Shown piece by piece: positions 17,064 through 25,343 of a stretch of DNA of 64,000 bases; position 1 is the first letter of the stretch, and each line of letters opens with the position of its first letter. The notes under the pieces are model-generated. The model searched no databases and had not been told where the DNA came from. It was given only the letters and a program-made list of their open reading frames with translations. This stretch comes from an uncultured Eggerthella sp. GTDB taxonomy: Bacteria; Actinomycetota; Coriobacteriia; Coriobacteriales; Eggerthellaceae. The stretch covers positions 1-64,000 of the forward strand of contig CAJKUH010000011.1 of assembly GCA_905203045.1 (NCBI GenBank). Direction: 5' to 3'. Made by a program: the position numbers and the translations under genes.

Positions 17064-18503
17064 ATGACGCCACCATCTGGCACCGCCGTTTTGGGCGGTG
17101 AATCTGCTGAATCGAAGGAGTATTTCGAAAGGCGCACGCTGAAGAAAGGCGCTGCTAACTGGGTTCTTCTGATGAGTTTGGGAATTGCCTATGTTATCTC
17201 TGGCGACTTTTCTGGCTGGAATTACGGCATCGGCTATGGCGGCTGGTGCGGCATGCTCATAGCCTTTTTGGTAATGGGCGCAATGTATCTGTTCATGGTG
17301 CTGGGCTTGGCAGAGATGTCTTCGGCGATGCCGACGGCGGGCGCAGGCTATGGATTTGCCCGCCGTGCGATGGGTAAGGTCGGCGGTGCATTGACCGGTT
17401 TTGCCATCCTTATCGAGTACACCATTTGTCCAGCGGCAATTTCGACGTTCATCGCGGCGTATGTGCATGCTTTGGGGCTGTTTGCCGATGTTCCCTCTGC
17501 GGCTATTATCGGCGTATTCTTCATCGTGTTTGTGGGAATTCACCTTCTTGGCGCTGGTGAAGCCCTGAAAATCGTGTTCGGCATCACTGCCGTTGCCCTG
17601 GTGGCATTGATCGCGTTCTTTGTTGGTATAGCTCCTCATTTCAATGTGGCGAACCTTTTCGATATCGCCCCTGCTGTCGAGGGGGGAACGGCGCTTTTGC
17701 CCTTTGGCGTGGCGGGTGTTGTCTCTGCGTTGCCCTTCGGTATTTGGCTGTTTCTTGCGGTTGAAGGCGTGCCTCTGGCGGCCGAGGAATCCACTGATCC
17801 AAAGAAGGATATGCCCCGAGGCATCATCGGTGCCATGCTTACTTTGATGGTAACCGGTGCTCTTGTCCTGGTTCTTACTGCTGGCGGTGCTGGTGCGGAG
17901 TTTGCCGGTGCGGCAGCTGCTCCTCTGGTTGATGCCTTGAACGAGGTGGGCGAAGGGCCGTTGGCAACGTTTGTGAACTATGCCGGCCTTGCCGGTTTGG
18001 TTGCATCGTTCTTTTCCACAGTGTTCAGCGGATCTCGTCAGGCGTTTGCGCTTTCCCGTGCGGGCTACCTTCCCAAGTTCCTCTCCGTTACCGGTTCCCG
18101 AAAAACTCCGTATGTTGCCCTACTGGTTTTGGGCACTATCTCTTTTACGCTTGCGGCTGTGGTGCAAAACGGCGACGTGCTGTTGAATATGGCCGTGTTC
18201 GCGGCATGCGTTTCCTACGCAATGATGAACCTTTCTCACATCATCCTTCGCAAGAAGGAGCCAACTTTGGAGCGTGGCTTCAAGGTTCCTGGTGGCGTTG
18301 CGCTTACTGGTATTTCCTTTGTTCTTTCCCTGGTTGCCATTGTTTCCACCTTTACCGTTGACGCCTTTGCTGCAGGTTGCACGTTGGCCGTCCTGGCGGC
18401 GTTGATGGCGTATTTCTTCGTTTATTCACGACGTCACTTGGTGGGCAACGCCCCTGAAGAAGAGTTTGCGGCTCTTCAAGCAGCCGAAGCTGAGTTGAGT
18501 TAG
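17064..18503 (+). CDS. APC-superfamily amine/amino acid permease, ethanolamine-permease-like
   Basis: 479-aa inner-membrane transporter with about 12 hydrophobic segments. The N-terminal half has SGDFSGWNYGIGYGG and AEMSSAMPTAGAGYGFARRAMG, features of APC permeases close to the ethanolamine transporter group. AAAGGAG precedes ATG 17064. It opens a co-directional set with a HAD phosphatase, a class III PLP enzyme, a small-molecule kinase and a PII protein, with gaps of 28 to 61 nt, so one transcript is likely. By context it imports the substrate of the kinase and phospho-lyase. Ethanolamine is the favoured substrate; a basic or hydroxylated amino acid remains possible. Confidence 0.82.
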   Translation: MTPPSGTAVLGGESAESKEYFERRTLKKGAANWVLLMSLGIAYVISGDFSGWNYGIGYGGWCGMLIAFLVMGAMYLFMVLGLAEMSSAMPTAGAGYGFARRAMGKVGGALTGFAILIEYTICPAAISTFIAAYVHALGLFADVPSAAIIGVFFIVFVGIHLLGAGEALKIVFGITAVALVALIAFFVGIAPHFNVANLFDIAPAVEGGTALLPFGVAGVVSALPFGIWLFLAVEGVPLAAEESTDPKKDMPRGIIGAMLTLMVTGALVLVLTAGGAGAEFAGAAAAPLVDALNEVGEGPLATFVNYAGLAGLVASFFSTVFSGSRQAFALSRAGYLPKFLSVTGSRKTPYVALLVLGTISFTLAAVVQNGDVLLNMAVFAACVSYAMMNLSHIILRKKEPTLERGFKVPGGVALTGISFVLSLVAIVSTFTVDAFAAGCTLAVLAALMAYFFVYSRRHLVGNAPEEEFAALQAAEAELS

Positions 18504-18564
18504 GAAAAGCGGGGTTTGGCGGAGATGCCAGGTCCCGCTTCGATGAAACGGAAGGAGGAGGCCT

Positions 18565-19263
18565 GTGATAGAAGCTGTGGTGTTTGATTGTGACGGCACT
18601 TTGCTCGATTCGATGCCGGCTTGGCATGCCATGCAAGAGCGTTTGGCGCAGCGTGCGGGGGTGGTGCTCGGAGAGCACGAGCTTGATGTACTGAATGCCA
18701 ACACGCTGCCAGAGACTGCCGAGTTTTTCCACCGTGAATGCGGGTTGGGCGCTTCAAGCCAGGAAGTTTTGGAATACGCCCGAAACATGCTGATGGGTGA
18801 GTACCTTACTTCAGTGCTTCCTCGGGAAGGGGCGGTTTCCCTGGTGAAACGTCTTCATCAGGATGATGCGAAGCTTGCCGTTGCCTCTTCGAGTCCGGAG
18901 ACGTTTCTTCGCGCCGGTTTGACGCGAGCGGGTATCTACGACCTGTTCGATGTGGTTGCCTCGGCCGAAGACGAGCACCAATCGAAAAGCACCCCGCGGT
19001 TTTTCTGGAGCGTTGCGGGGCGTTTGGGGGCGATGCCCCAGCGCATCTGGGGCATCGACGACTCAGTTTATGCGCTGAAGGCGATGAAGGAGGCAGGCTT
19101 TTTGACTGCAGGTATATACGATTCCGACAACGCAGGAACCCGTGTTGGCCTGCTGTTTGCCTCCGACTGGTACTTAGATGGCTTTGCCGATTTGGATTAC
19201 GAGAGATTTTTGAGTGGAGACGTTGGGCCTGATTCCCAGGTTCTTGCCCCGTATCACCTATAG
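18565..19263 (+). CDS. HAD-superfamily hydrolase (phosphoglucomutase/phosphatase-like)
   Basis: 232-aa cytoplasmic HAD enzyme of subfamily I. The catalytic motif FDCDGTLLDS gives nucleophile Asp8 and acid/base Asp10; SSS (motif II) and GIDDSVYALKAMKEAG (motif IV) follow. It starts with GTG behind an excellent AAGGAGGAGG. It lies between the permease and the phospho-lyase, so it probably removes or moves phosphate on an intermediate, or protects against build-up of a phosphorylated amine. Exact substrate unknown. Confidence 0.82.
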   Translation: MIEAVVFDCDGTLLDSMPAWHAMQERLAQRAGVVLGEHELDVLNANTLPETAEFFHRECGLGASSQEVLEYARNMLMGEYLTSVLPREGAVSLVKRLHQDDAKLAVASSSPETFLRAGLTRAGIYDLFDVVASAEDEHQSKSTPRFFWSVAGRLGAMPQRIWGIDDSVYALKAMKEAGFLTAGIYDSDNAGTRVGLLFASDWYLDGFADLDYERFLSGDVGPDSQVLAPYHL

Positions 19264-19322
19264 GTCTGGTCTGCCGAAGGGATGGGCCAGCGGATAGACA
19301 TTGTTAGAGAGGAATTGGTCAT

Positions 19323-20666
19323 ATGAGCCAGCAGAGCGAAGACGTGGGAATTCTTGAGTCGAACAGCTTCGACGTGGCGAACCTTGATTCGCTTAAGGGC
19401 GATTTGCATGATTTGGTTGCGCGTCGAAAGGTGCTTGGGCCGTGCTACCGCCTTTTCTACCAGAAGCCGTTGCATTTGGTTCGCGGCGTGGGGACGCGCT
19501 TGTTCGATGCAGATGGCGTTGAGTACTTGGATATGTACAACAACATTCCCTCGATTGGGCACAGCAACCCTGTGATAACCGAGGCGGTAACCAAGCAGCT
19601 TCAGCTGTTGAACACCCATACGCGCTATGTTCACGAGAATATTTTGAACTACGCTGAGGACTTGCTTTCCACTATGCCGGAGGCAATCAATCGCATTATG
19701 TTCATGTGCTCGGGATCGGAGGCGAACGATTTGGCGGTACGCTGCGCTCAGCTCTACACCGGGGGCGAAGGCATCATTGTTACCGGTGAAGCGTACCACG
19801 GGAACACAGCACTTATTTCTGGGCTTTCTCCTTCCATTGGTAAGGACGTTGCCATGAGCCGCACCATGCGTATGATTCCCTCTCCTGATACGTTCCGGTT
19901 GGGTGCCGAGGACCTGGGATTGTGGATGTGTGATCAGATTGTGCTTCAAATCCAGGATATGCGCCGCCATGGCATTGCCTTCGCCGGCGTGCTGTTCGAT
20001 GGGATCTTTTCCTCTGATGGGGTTATCCCCGGGACACCCGGTTTTTTGAAGCCGGTGGTTGATTTGGTGCATAAGGAAGGCGGTCTTTATATTGCCGACG
20101 AGGTGCAGCCGGGCTTCTGCCACACAGGGGAGTCGTTCTGGGGATTCGGCCGCCATGGCATTGTTCCCGATATCGTGACTATGGGAAAGCCTATGGCAAA
20201 CGGTATCCCCTGTTCGGCCATGGCTATTAAAGGTGAAGTTCTTGATGCGTTTGCCCAGAACAATCCCTACTTCAACACCTTTGCCGGCAACCCCGTTTCC
20301 ATGGCCGCTGCGCAGGCAGTGCTCGATTACCTGCGCGATAACAATATAGGGTCTCATACCCAGGCGATGGGAATTAAGCTGCGCGCCGCTGTGAATGACA
20401 TCGCATCACGCCATCCTCGGCTCGCCGATGTGCGTGGTGCAGGGCTGTTCACAGGTGTTGAGGTTGTCCGTCCTGGCACCGCCGATGCGGATCGTCCTTT
20501 CGCGGTTTCCCTTATCGAGAAGATGAGGGAAAACCATGTGCTCATTTCGCTTTGCGGCCCCTTCGGCAATGTGCTGAAGGTTCGCCCTCCGCTGGTGTTC
20601 GACGATGCGGATCTTGATATGTTCGCAAGCGTCTTGGAAACGTCCCTGTCTCAGCTTGAGCGATAA
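19323..20666 (+). CDS. Class III PLP enzyme, ethanolamine-phosphate/phosphohydroxylysine phospho-lyase type
   Basis: 447-aa fold type I PLP enzyme annotated by most pipelines as a class III aminotransferase. The PLP lysine is Lys289 in MGKPMANG, and IADEVQPGF holds the Asp that contacts the pyridine nitrogen. Segments such as LLNTHTRYVHENILNYAE, FWGFGRHGIVPDIVTMGKP and YFNTFAGNPVS match my recollection of the animal phospho-lyases AGXT2L1/AGXT2L2 better than that of ordinary transaminases. Those enzymes split phosphoethanolamine into acetaldehyde, ammonia and phosphate, or the hydroxylysine equivalent. A kinase gene follows 41 nt downstream, as the route requires. A true transaminase cannot be excluded by eye. 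Confidence 0.82.
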   Translation: MSQQSEDVGILESNSFDVANLDSLKGDLHDLVARRKVLGPCYRLFYQKPLHLVRGVGTRLFDADGVEYLDMYNNIPSIGHSNPVITEAVTKQLQLLNTHTRYVHENILNYAEDLLSTMPEAINRIMFMCSGSEANDLAVRCAQLYTGGEGIIVTGEAYHGNTALISGLSPSIGKDVAMSRTMRMIPSPDTFRLGAEDLGLWMCDQIVLQIQDMRRHGIAFAGVLFDGIFSSDGVIPGTPGFLKPVVDLVHKEGGLYIADEVQPGFCHTGESFWGFGRHGIVPDIVTMGKPMANGIPCSAMAIKGEVLDAFAQNNPYFNTFAGNPVSMAAAQAVLDYLRDNNIGSHTQAMGIKLRAAVNDIASRHPRLADVRGAGLFTGVEVVRPGTADADRPFAVSLIEKMRENHVLISLCGPFGNVLKVRPPLVFDDADLDMFASVLETSLSQLER

Positions 20667-20707
20667 ACGGGTTTGCCCTATTCGCTACCAGAGAAGAAAG
20701 GATTGCA

Positions 20708-21706
20708 ATGGCTACCAATTTTGAGGATCCCGAGCTGTTTATGGAAGTTGCCCATACCGCCGCCGAGAGGTACCCCGTCGACTCCTTCGAAGTGAGGCTC
20801 TTGGCGTTTTCCGAGAACGCTACGTATCTGGTGTACGATCCTGCGACCAATGAGAAGCTGTTCGTGCTCCGTGTGGGCCGACCGGGCTATCACACGTATG
20901 AAGAGTACGAAAGCGAGATTAGCTGGTTGCGCCAGATAAACGACTACACGCCGCTTAAGGTGGCCAATCCCATTCCCGCGCGTGACGGGTCGTATATTCA
21001 GGAAATCGAACGTGATGGGGTGACATATTTCTGCATTGCCACCGAGTTTCTTGAGGGTGAAACCTTGGAGCACGACAATTCGCCCGAGGCTGCACCGGCT
21101 CATTTTCGCACCCTTGGAGAAACCACTGCATACTTGCATCGCCAGACCGAGATCTGGAACGGCACCAAAGACATCAAGCGCTTCCATTGGGACTACGAGA
21201 ACATGATCGGCGAAAACGCCATTTGGGGAAATTGGCGTGATTATCCCGATCTGTACCCCGAGGCCGAGGCGAAGATCGAACGTTGCTGCCAGATTATCAA
21301 GGCGCGCTTGGAGCGCTATGGCAAGAACGATCAGAACTACGGTGTCATCCATGCTGATTTGCGCGATACAAACATTTTGGTTGAAGGTGACACCATCAAA
21401 GTCATTGACTTCGACGATTTCGGTTTCGGCTGGCATTTGCATGATCTGGCCGGCGCACTAACCTTTATCGAGGAACGCGAAGATGTGCCCGATTTGGTGA
21501 ACGCTTGGCTCGATGGGTACCGCAAGGTGCTTCCCTTCACCGATACCGACTTCGTCGAGATAGACACGTTTATCCTGCAACGTCGCATTCAGATGCTGGC
21601 CTGGATGGGCAGTCATCAAGATTCCACACCGGTTCAAGGCTATATGCAGGGATATATGGAAGGAACGATGCAGCTGGTGGATAGATATCTGCGTTTGTTC
21701 GGCTAG
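20708..21706 (+). CDS. APH-fold small-molecule kinase (aminoglycoside phosphotransferase family)
   Basis: 332-aa kinase. The catalytic loop HADLRDTN (His215, Asp217, Asn222) and the metal-binding IDFDDFGFG are intact; LFVLRVGRPG probably carries the ATP-binding lysine equivalent at Arg. The family includes homoserine, choline, ethanolamine and hydroxylysine kinases. Placed between a phospho-lyase and a PII protein, it most likely phosphorylates the hydroxy-amine brought in by the permease, making the substrate for the phospho-lyase. An antibiotic-resistance role is unlikely in this context. AGAAGAAAGGA precedes the start. Confidence 0.82.
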   Translation: MATNFEDPELFMEVAHTAAERYPVDSFEVRLLAFSENATYLVYDPATNEKLFVLRVGRPGYHTYEEYESEISWLRQINDYTPLKVANPIPARDGSYIQEIERDGVTYFCIATEFLEGETLEHDNSPEAAPAHFRTLGETTAYLHRQTEIWNGTKDIKRFHWDYENMIGENAIWGNWRDYPDLYPEAEAKIERCCQIIKARLERYGKNDQNYGVIHADLRDTNILVEGDTIKVIDFDDFGFGWHLHDLAGALTFIEEREDVPDLVNAWLDGYRKVLPFTDTDFVEIDTFILQRRIQMLAWMGSHQDSTPVQGYMQGYMEGTMQLVDRYLRLFG

Positions 21707-21734
21707 GGATTGTCCAGGAAGAGGGAATGAACCC

Positions 21735-22076
21735 ATGAAGGAAATAGAGATCATCATCAACGGAGATAAGCTGGAGCGCGTTAAGCGCATCCTTTCGGCA
21801 TTCAGCAAGAACGGGATATTTGTGACGCAAGGTTTTGGATATGGACACCAGCGGGGTTTCCATCAGGTATATACCCGTGACGATAATCGCGGGGTGAACA
21901 TGCTTCCCAAGGTTTCGGTCCGCACGGTGGTGGCAGACGAATTGGTTGACCCCATTGTGGACGAGATGGTGTCAAGCATGGGAAACGCAACATTTGGTGA
22001 TGGCAAGATATTCATAAAGGATGTTGCTGAAGCGGTCCGCGTGCGTACCGGCGAGGTGGGCGATGCAGCTCTGTAA
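21735..22076 (+). CDS. PII-family nitrogen regulatory protein, atypical T-loop
   Basis: 113-aa signalling protein, the normal PII length, expected to form trimers that bind ATP/ADP and 2-oxoglutarate. GYGHQRG and the C-terminal signature GDGKIFIKDV with VRVRTGEVGDAAL are conserved. The T-loop region (about residues 36-54) is shorter of conserved residues than GlnB/GlnK and lacks the Tyr that is uridylylated in enteric PII. It is the last gene of the amine set rather than next to glnA or amtB, so it may sense nitrogen or energy state and act on the permease, kinase or lyase. Function inferred. Confidence 0.85.
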   Translation: MKEIEIIINGDKLERVKRILSAFSKNGIFVTQGFGYGHQRGFHQVYTRDDNRGVNMLPKVSVRTVVADELVDPIVDEMVSSMGNATFGDGKIFIKDVAEAVRVRTGEVGDAAL

Positions 22077-22096
22077 TAGCGCTTAGAAGTCAAAGT

Positions 22097-22128
22097 GCCC
22101 CGACCCGTTTTACTGTGTGGGCCGGGGC
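22097..22128. terminator. GC-rich hairpin between convergent PII and ANTAR genes
   Basis: GCCCCGACCC and GGGCCGGGGC form a 10-bp stem with one mismatch. No T run lies on either side, so it is at best a weak or Rho-assisted bidirectional terminator. Confidence 0.45.
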
Positions 22129-22180
22129 GTGTGCCTGCGGTTGAGCGCCGTTGCCGTTTGGCCTTCGGCGTGTTGTGACG

Positions 22181-22474
22181 TTATCGGCTTGCTTTATATC
22201 CCAAGATGATGGCTTCGGCTATTTCGACAAGGGGCTTGCGTGTGTCCATGGAGAGCTTGCGCATGCGTGAGGCGGCTTCCTTTTCGGTTGCGCCTGTTTC
22301 GATGAGCAGGCATTTTGCCCGGTCGATTATCTTGTGCGATTTCCTTGCTTTCTGCATTTGGTCGAGCTTGCCCAGCAACTCTTCAATAAGTGCGTTTTTT
22401 TCTGCCAGCTGGTGCTCTAGTTCGTGGATTTTTCCTTCAAGTGGGGCAGTGTCACTGCTTGTTTTGCTTTCCAT
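22181..22474 (-). CDS. Coiled-coil ANTAR-domain RNA-binding protein
   Basis: 97 aa. Residues about 10-42 form a coiled coil (heptads through HELEHQLAEKNALIEELLGKL) and about 45-95 an ANTAR domain (DRAKCLLIETGATEKEAASRMRKLSMD with a VEIAEAII end). ANTAR proteins bind paired hexaloop RNA hairpins and prevent transcription termination. Unlike EutV there is no receiver domain, so a partner or dimerisation must provide control. It converges on the amine gene set. Because EutV-type antitermination governs ethanolamine genes elsewhere, control of the nearby set is an attractive inference. AAAGGAA precedes the start. Confidence 0.85.
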   Translation of the reverse strand: MESKTSSDTAPLEGKIHELEHQLAEKNALIEELLGKLDQMQKARKSHKIIDRAKCLLIETGATEKEAASRMRKLSMDTRKPLVEIAEAIILGYKASR

Positions 22475-22567
22475 GGGTGTTCCTTTATCTGTGATTGCTC
22501 ACTTCGCTCTGATTGTAGGAACCTCCTATTACGGCGTGGTTTTCCCGCTGTTACCAGATTAAGGCAT

Positions 22568-22595
22568 GAAAAAAGGCGTCCTGCAGGACGCCTTT
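22568..22595 (-). terminator. Rho-independent terminator of nadK
   Basis: AAAGGCGTCC-TGCA-GGACGCCTTT is a perfect stem; read on the minus strand it is followed by a T run (complement of 22568-22573). It lies 25 nt after the nadK stop. Confidence 0.85.
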
Positions 22596-22619
22596 GAGAG
22601 TGTTTTGCAGGTGCGCTTG

Positions 22620-23504
22620 CTACGAGAAGAACACGCGCGAGGTGCGGCCGTAGAACGATTCGGCCTTGTAGCGCAAAAGCACGGTGGGCTCTTCGCCCGA
22701 CTGCACGATTACGCGACGGATGGGGCGTTCCATGGGGATAAGCTCGCCGTCGATGAACATGGTGGCCTCGCGGTTTGCGCTTGATGGGTCCATCGACACT
22801 TCGACAATGTCGGAGGGGCCGGTAACCAGAGCGCGGGAATGGAGCGAGTGGGGCGCGATGGGCACCACCACCAGGCCGCTGTAGCCCGGTGCCACTAAGG
22901 GTCCGCCGGCGGAAAGCGCATAGGCGGTAGAGCCGGTTGCCGTGGCGACGATCAGGCCGTCACCTTTCACATCGGCCACCTTTTCGCCGGCTACCGTGTA
23001 GGTGCAGTCGATCACGCGACCTTGCGCGCCACGGGCAAGGGTGAGCTCGTTCAATCCGAAGAACTGCTGCGACCCTTCCATGGTGGCATCGGGCTCGCCG
23101 TTTGCCCCTTCGTCGCCTTCGCAGAACACGTCGATGCGCAGGTTGGTACGGTATTCGGTGGTAAGCTCGCCTGCCAATGCAGCAGCAACCACGGGAATAA
23201 TGCCGTCTTCATTCGAGTTCGCCATGAAACCCAAGTGCCCGAAGTTCACGCCCAGGATGGGAATACGGCGGTATTTGATCTGCGCGGCGGTGCGCAGAAT
23301 GGTGCCGTCGCCGCCCAGCACAACCGCCAAGTCGAAATCGTCGATGTTCTTCACCTGACGCTGGAAGAATTCGGAGGAAGCGCGGAGGTCGTCTGTGTCG
23401 AACGCGGTGCATTCGATGCCCTGAGAGGCGAGGTACACCTCCAAGAGCAGCGCCGATTCCATTGCTTTGGGGTTGTAGTTATTGCGAACAATAAGAATGC
23501 GCAT
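22620..23504 (-). CDS. nadK: NAD kinase
   Basis: Makes NADP from NAD and ATP (or polyphosphate); 294 aa. The metal/ATP site GGDGT, the NELT motif and the glycine-rich GDGLIVATATGSTAYALSAGGP are present in the correct order. AAGGAA lies just before ATG 23504. It is divergent from murJ with a 61-nt gap that must hold both promoters. In many Gram-positives nadK is next to recN; here recN is 35 kb away. Confidence 0.96.
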   Translation of the reverse strand: MRILIVRNNYNPKAMESALLLEVYLASQGIECTAFDTDDLRASSEFFQRQVKNIDDFDLAVVLGGDGTILRTAAQIKYRRIPILGVNFGHLGFMANSNEDGIIPVVAAALAGELTTEYRTNLRIDVFCEGDEGANGEPDATMEGSQQFFGLNELTLARGAQGRVIDCTYTVAGEKVADVKGDGLIVATATGSTAYALSAGGPLVAPGYSGLVVVPIAPHSLHSRALVTGPSDIVEVSMDPSSANREATMFIDGELIPMERPIRRVIVQSGEEPTVLLRYKAESFYGRTSRVFFS

Positions 23505-23565
23505 AAATTATTCCTTAGTATGGTTCCCTGGAATTTGAACAATTATAGACATACCTCGAGGACCA

Positions 23566-25194
23566 ATGGCCAACGACTCTAAAGACAGCATACTTAAAAA
23601 CACCGGGCTCATTACCCTTTGCACGCTCGGATCCCGCGTAACGGGGCTTTTGCGAACCTGGGCGATGGCGTTCGCTTTGGGCAACACATTGCTCACATCT
23701 GCGTATCAAATTGCCTACAACATGCCTTCCATGATTTACGAGTTGGCGGCATCGGGCCTTCTTGCCACAGCGTTTCTGCCCCTGTACCTGCTTCAGAAGG
23801 AACGGGAGGGCAACAACGAGGCGTACAAGTTCGCTTCGAACATCCTTACCCTGACCATTGTCTTGCTGGGCGTGCTGGCGCTTGCCTGCTCGGTGTTCTC
23901 GCCGTTGGTAATCGAAACGCAAACCTTTACGGTGGGCGAAGGCGATTCGAAGACGCTCGCCATCTTCTTCTTCCGCATCTTCGCTATCCAGATTCTGTTC
24001 TACGGCGTGGGCGCGGTTATCACGGGCATCTTGAATGCGGAGCGCACTTACCTTATGCCCTCGCTTGCCCCGGTGGTGAACAACATCGTGGTTACGGTAG
24101 TGATGTTCGGGTTCGTGCCGCTTTCTGCTTGGAACCAGGAATTCGCCCTGTGGTGGCTGGCAATCGGCACCTCTCTGGGTGTGCTGTGCCAGTTCGGCGT
24201 TCAGATCCCGGCGCTGGTGAAGCAGGGGTTCCGTTATCACCCGCATATCAACCTGCGCGATCCCATGATCAAGGAAGCGCTGAAGGTTGCCGGCCCGATG
24301 TTCCTCTACATTGCCGGCACCATGATCACGTTCAGCTGCCGCAACGCCTTTTCGCTGGAAGCGGCGCCGAACGGCCCTTCTACGTTGAACTACGCATGGA
24401 CGTGGTACCAGCTTCCCTACGGCGTTATCGCGGTTTCGCTTTCCACCACGCTGCTCACCGAGCTCTCCGATTGCGCTGCGCGTGAGGATTGGGAGGGTTT
24501 CCGCGGGTTCATCCGCTCAGGTTTGCGCTCCACGTTCTTCCTCATTATCCCGCTGGCGCTGTTGGTCGGCGCGTTGGCCCAGCCGTTGATGCAGCTGTTC
24601 CAGGCAGGCGCCTTCACCGCGGAAGAGGTCAACAACGTTGGCAGCATTTTGGCGGTGTGGGTTTTGAGCCTGCCGTTCTATGCGGGCTACATGTACATGT
24701 ACCGCGTGTTCGCGGCGCTGCGCAGCTTCCTGAAGTTTGCGATTATCGACTTCTTCGTTCGCTTTGCCCAGGTGGCGGCATATTGGTACCTGTGTAAGCC
24801 CGAGGTTCTGGGTTTGGCGGGCATCCCCATTGCCGACTTGGGCTTCTACCTGGTCATGTTCGTGGTGTGCTCGCTCATTGTGCGCGGCAAGGTGGGCGGC
24901 TATGGAAACCGCGGCATCGTGGTGATGGTGCTGAAAACAGCCGTTGGCGGTGTTGTCGGTGCTGTTGCTGCCGGCATGCTGGCACGTGGTATGAGCATGC
25001 TGTTTGCCGGCATTGCGCTCAATGCGGTTGTGGAAGCCATTATCGTCTTGGCGGTTTCGGGCATTGTGGGCTTGGTGATTTCGTTCGGCCTGTGCAAGGT
25101 ACTGCGCGTAGAGGAATTCGCGGTGCTTTCGCGTATTGGCAATAAATTTGCCGGCAGGTTCGTTCACGGCAAGCGGGGGAATCACGCAGCATAG
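23566..25194 (+). CDS. murJ: Lipid II flippase MurJ (MviN family)
   Basis: 542-aa inner-membrane protein with about 14 hydrophobic segments, moving lipid II to the outer face for peptidoglycan synthesis. The N-terminus (RVTGLLRTWAMAFALG) and the YQIAYNMPSMIYELAASGLLATAFLP region are typical of MurJ. GAGGA precedes the ATG. It is outside the dcw cluster but close to it. The 150-nt gap to pyrG contains a hairpin with a T run that probably ends this transcript. Confidence 0.93.
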   Translation: MANDSKDSILKNTGLITLCTLGSRVTGLLRTWAMAFALGNTLLTSAYQIAYNMPSMIYELAASGLLATAFLPLYLLQKEREGNNEAYKFASNILTLTIVLLGVLALACSVFSPLVIETQTFTVGEGDSKTLAIFFFRIFAIQILFYGVGAVITGILNAERTYLMPSLAPVVNNIVVTVVMFGFVPLSAWNQEFALWWLAIGTSLGVLCQFGVQIPALVKQGFRYHPHINLRDPMIKEALKVAGPMFLYIAGTMITFSCRNAFSLEAAPNGPSTLNYAWTWYQLPYGVIAVSLSTTLLTELSDCAAREDWEGFRGFIRSGLRSTFFLIIPLALLVGALAQPLMQLFQAGAFTAEEVNNVGSILAVWVLSLPFYAGYMYMYRVFAALRSFLKFAIIDFFVRFAQVAAYWYLCKPEVLGLAGIPIADLGFYLVMFVVCSLIVRGKVGGYGNRGIVVMVLKTAVGGVVGAVAAGMLARGMSMLFAGIALNAVVEAIIVLAVSGIVGLVISFGLCKVLRVEEFAVLSRIGNKFAGRFVHGKRGNHAA

Positions 25195-25268
25195 CGTTTT
25201 AATGTTTCAACCTTGAAAACACTGCGTTGTGCGGGCGTTTCGGATTTGAAATCTCGCTACTATATAAA

Positions 25269-25308
25269 AGCGTTTGAAAGCAGTTTTGTGCCTTCAAGCG
25301 CTTTTTTT
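25269..25308 (+). terminator. Terminator hairpin between murJ and pyrG
   Basis: AGCGTTTGAA and TTCAAGCGCT form a 10-bp stem with one G-U pair, followed by seven T (25302-25308). It is probably the murJ terminator. Because it lies only about 35 nt before the pyrG start codon it could also be a pyrG attenuator, as in firmicutes where CTP controls such a hairpin; the sequence alone does not decide. Confidence 0.75.
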
Positions 25309-25343
25309 GTTTTTCGGCGTTCATTCGTTCTTGAAGGAGAATC

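Noticed and set aside
16822..17067. 81-aa frame ending with an ATGA overlap on the amine permease start
   Set aside because: It would need a TTG start without a good ribosome-binding site, and its Trp/Arg/Gly-rich composition looks non-coding. A leader peptide role remains a remote option.
20708..21706. Aminoglycoside resistance gene
   Set aside because: The APH fold is shared by many metabolic kinases, and the operon context is metabolic.
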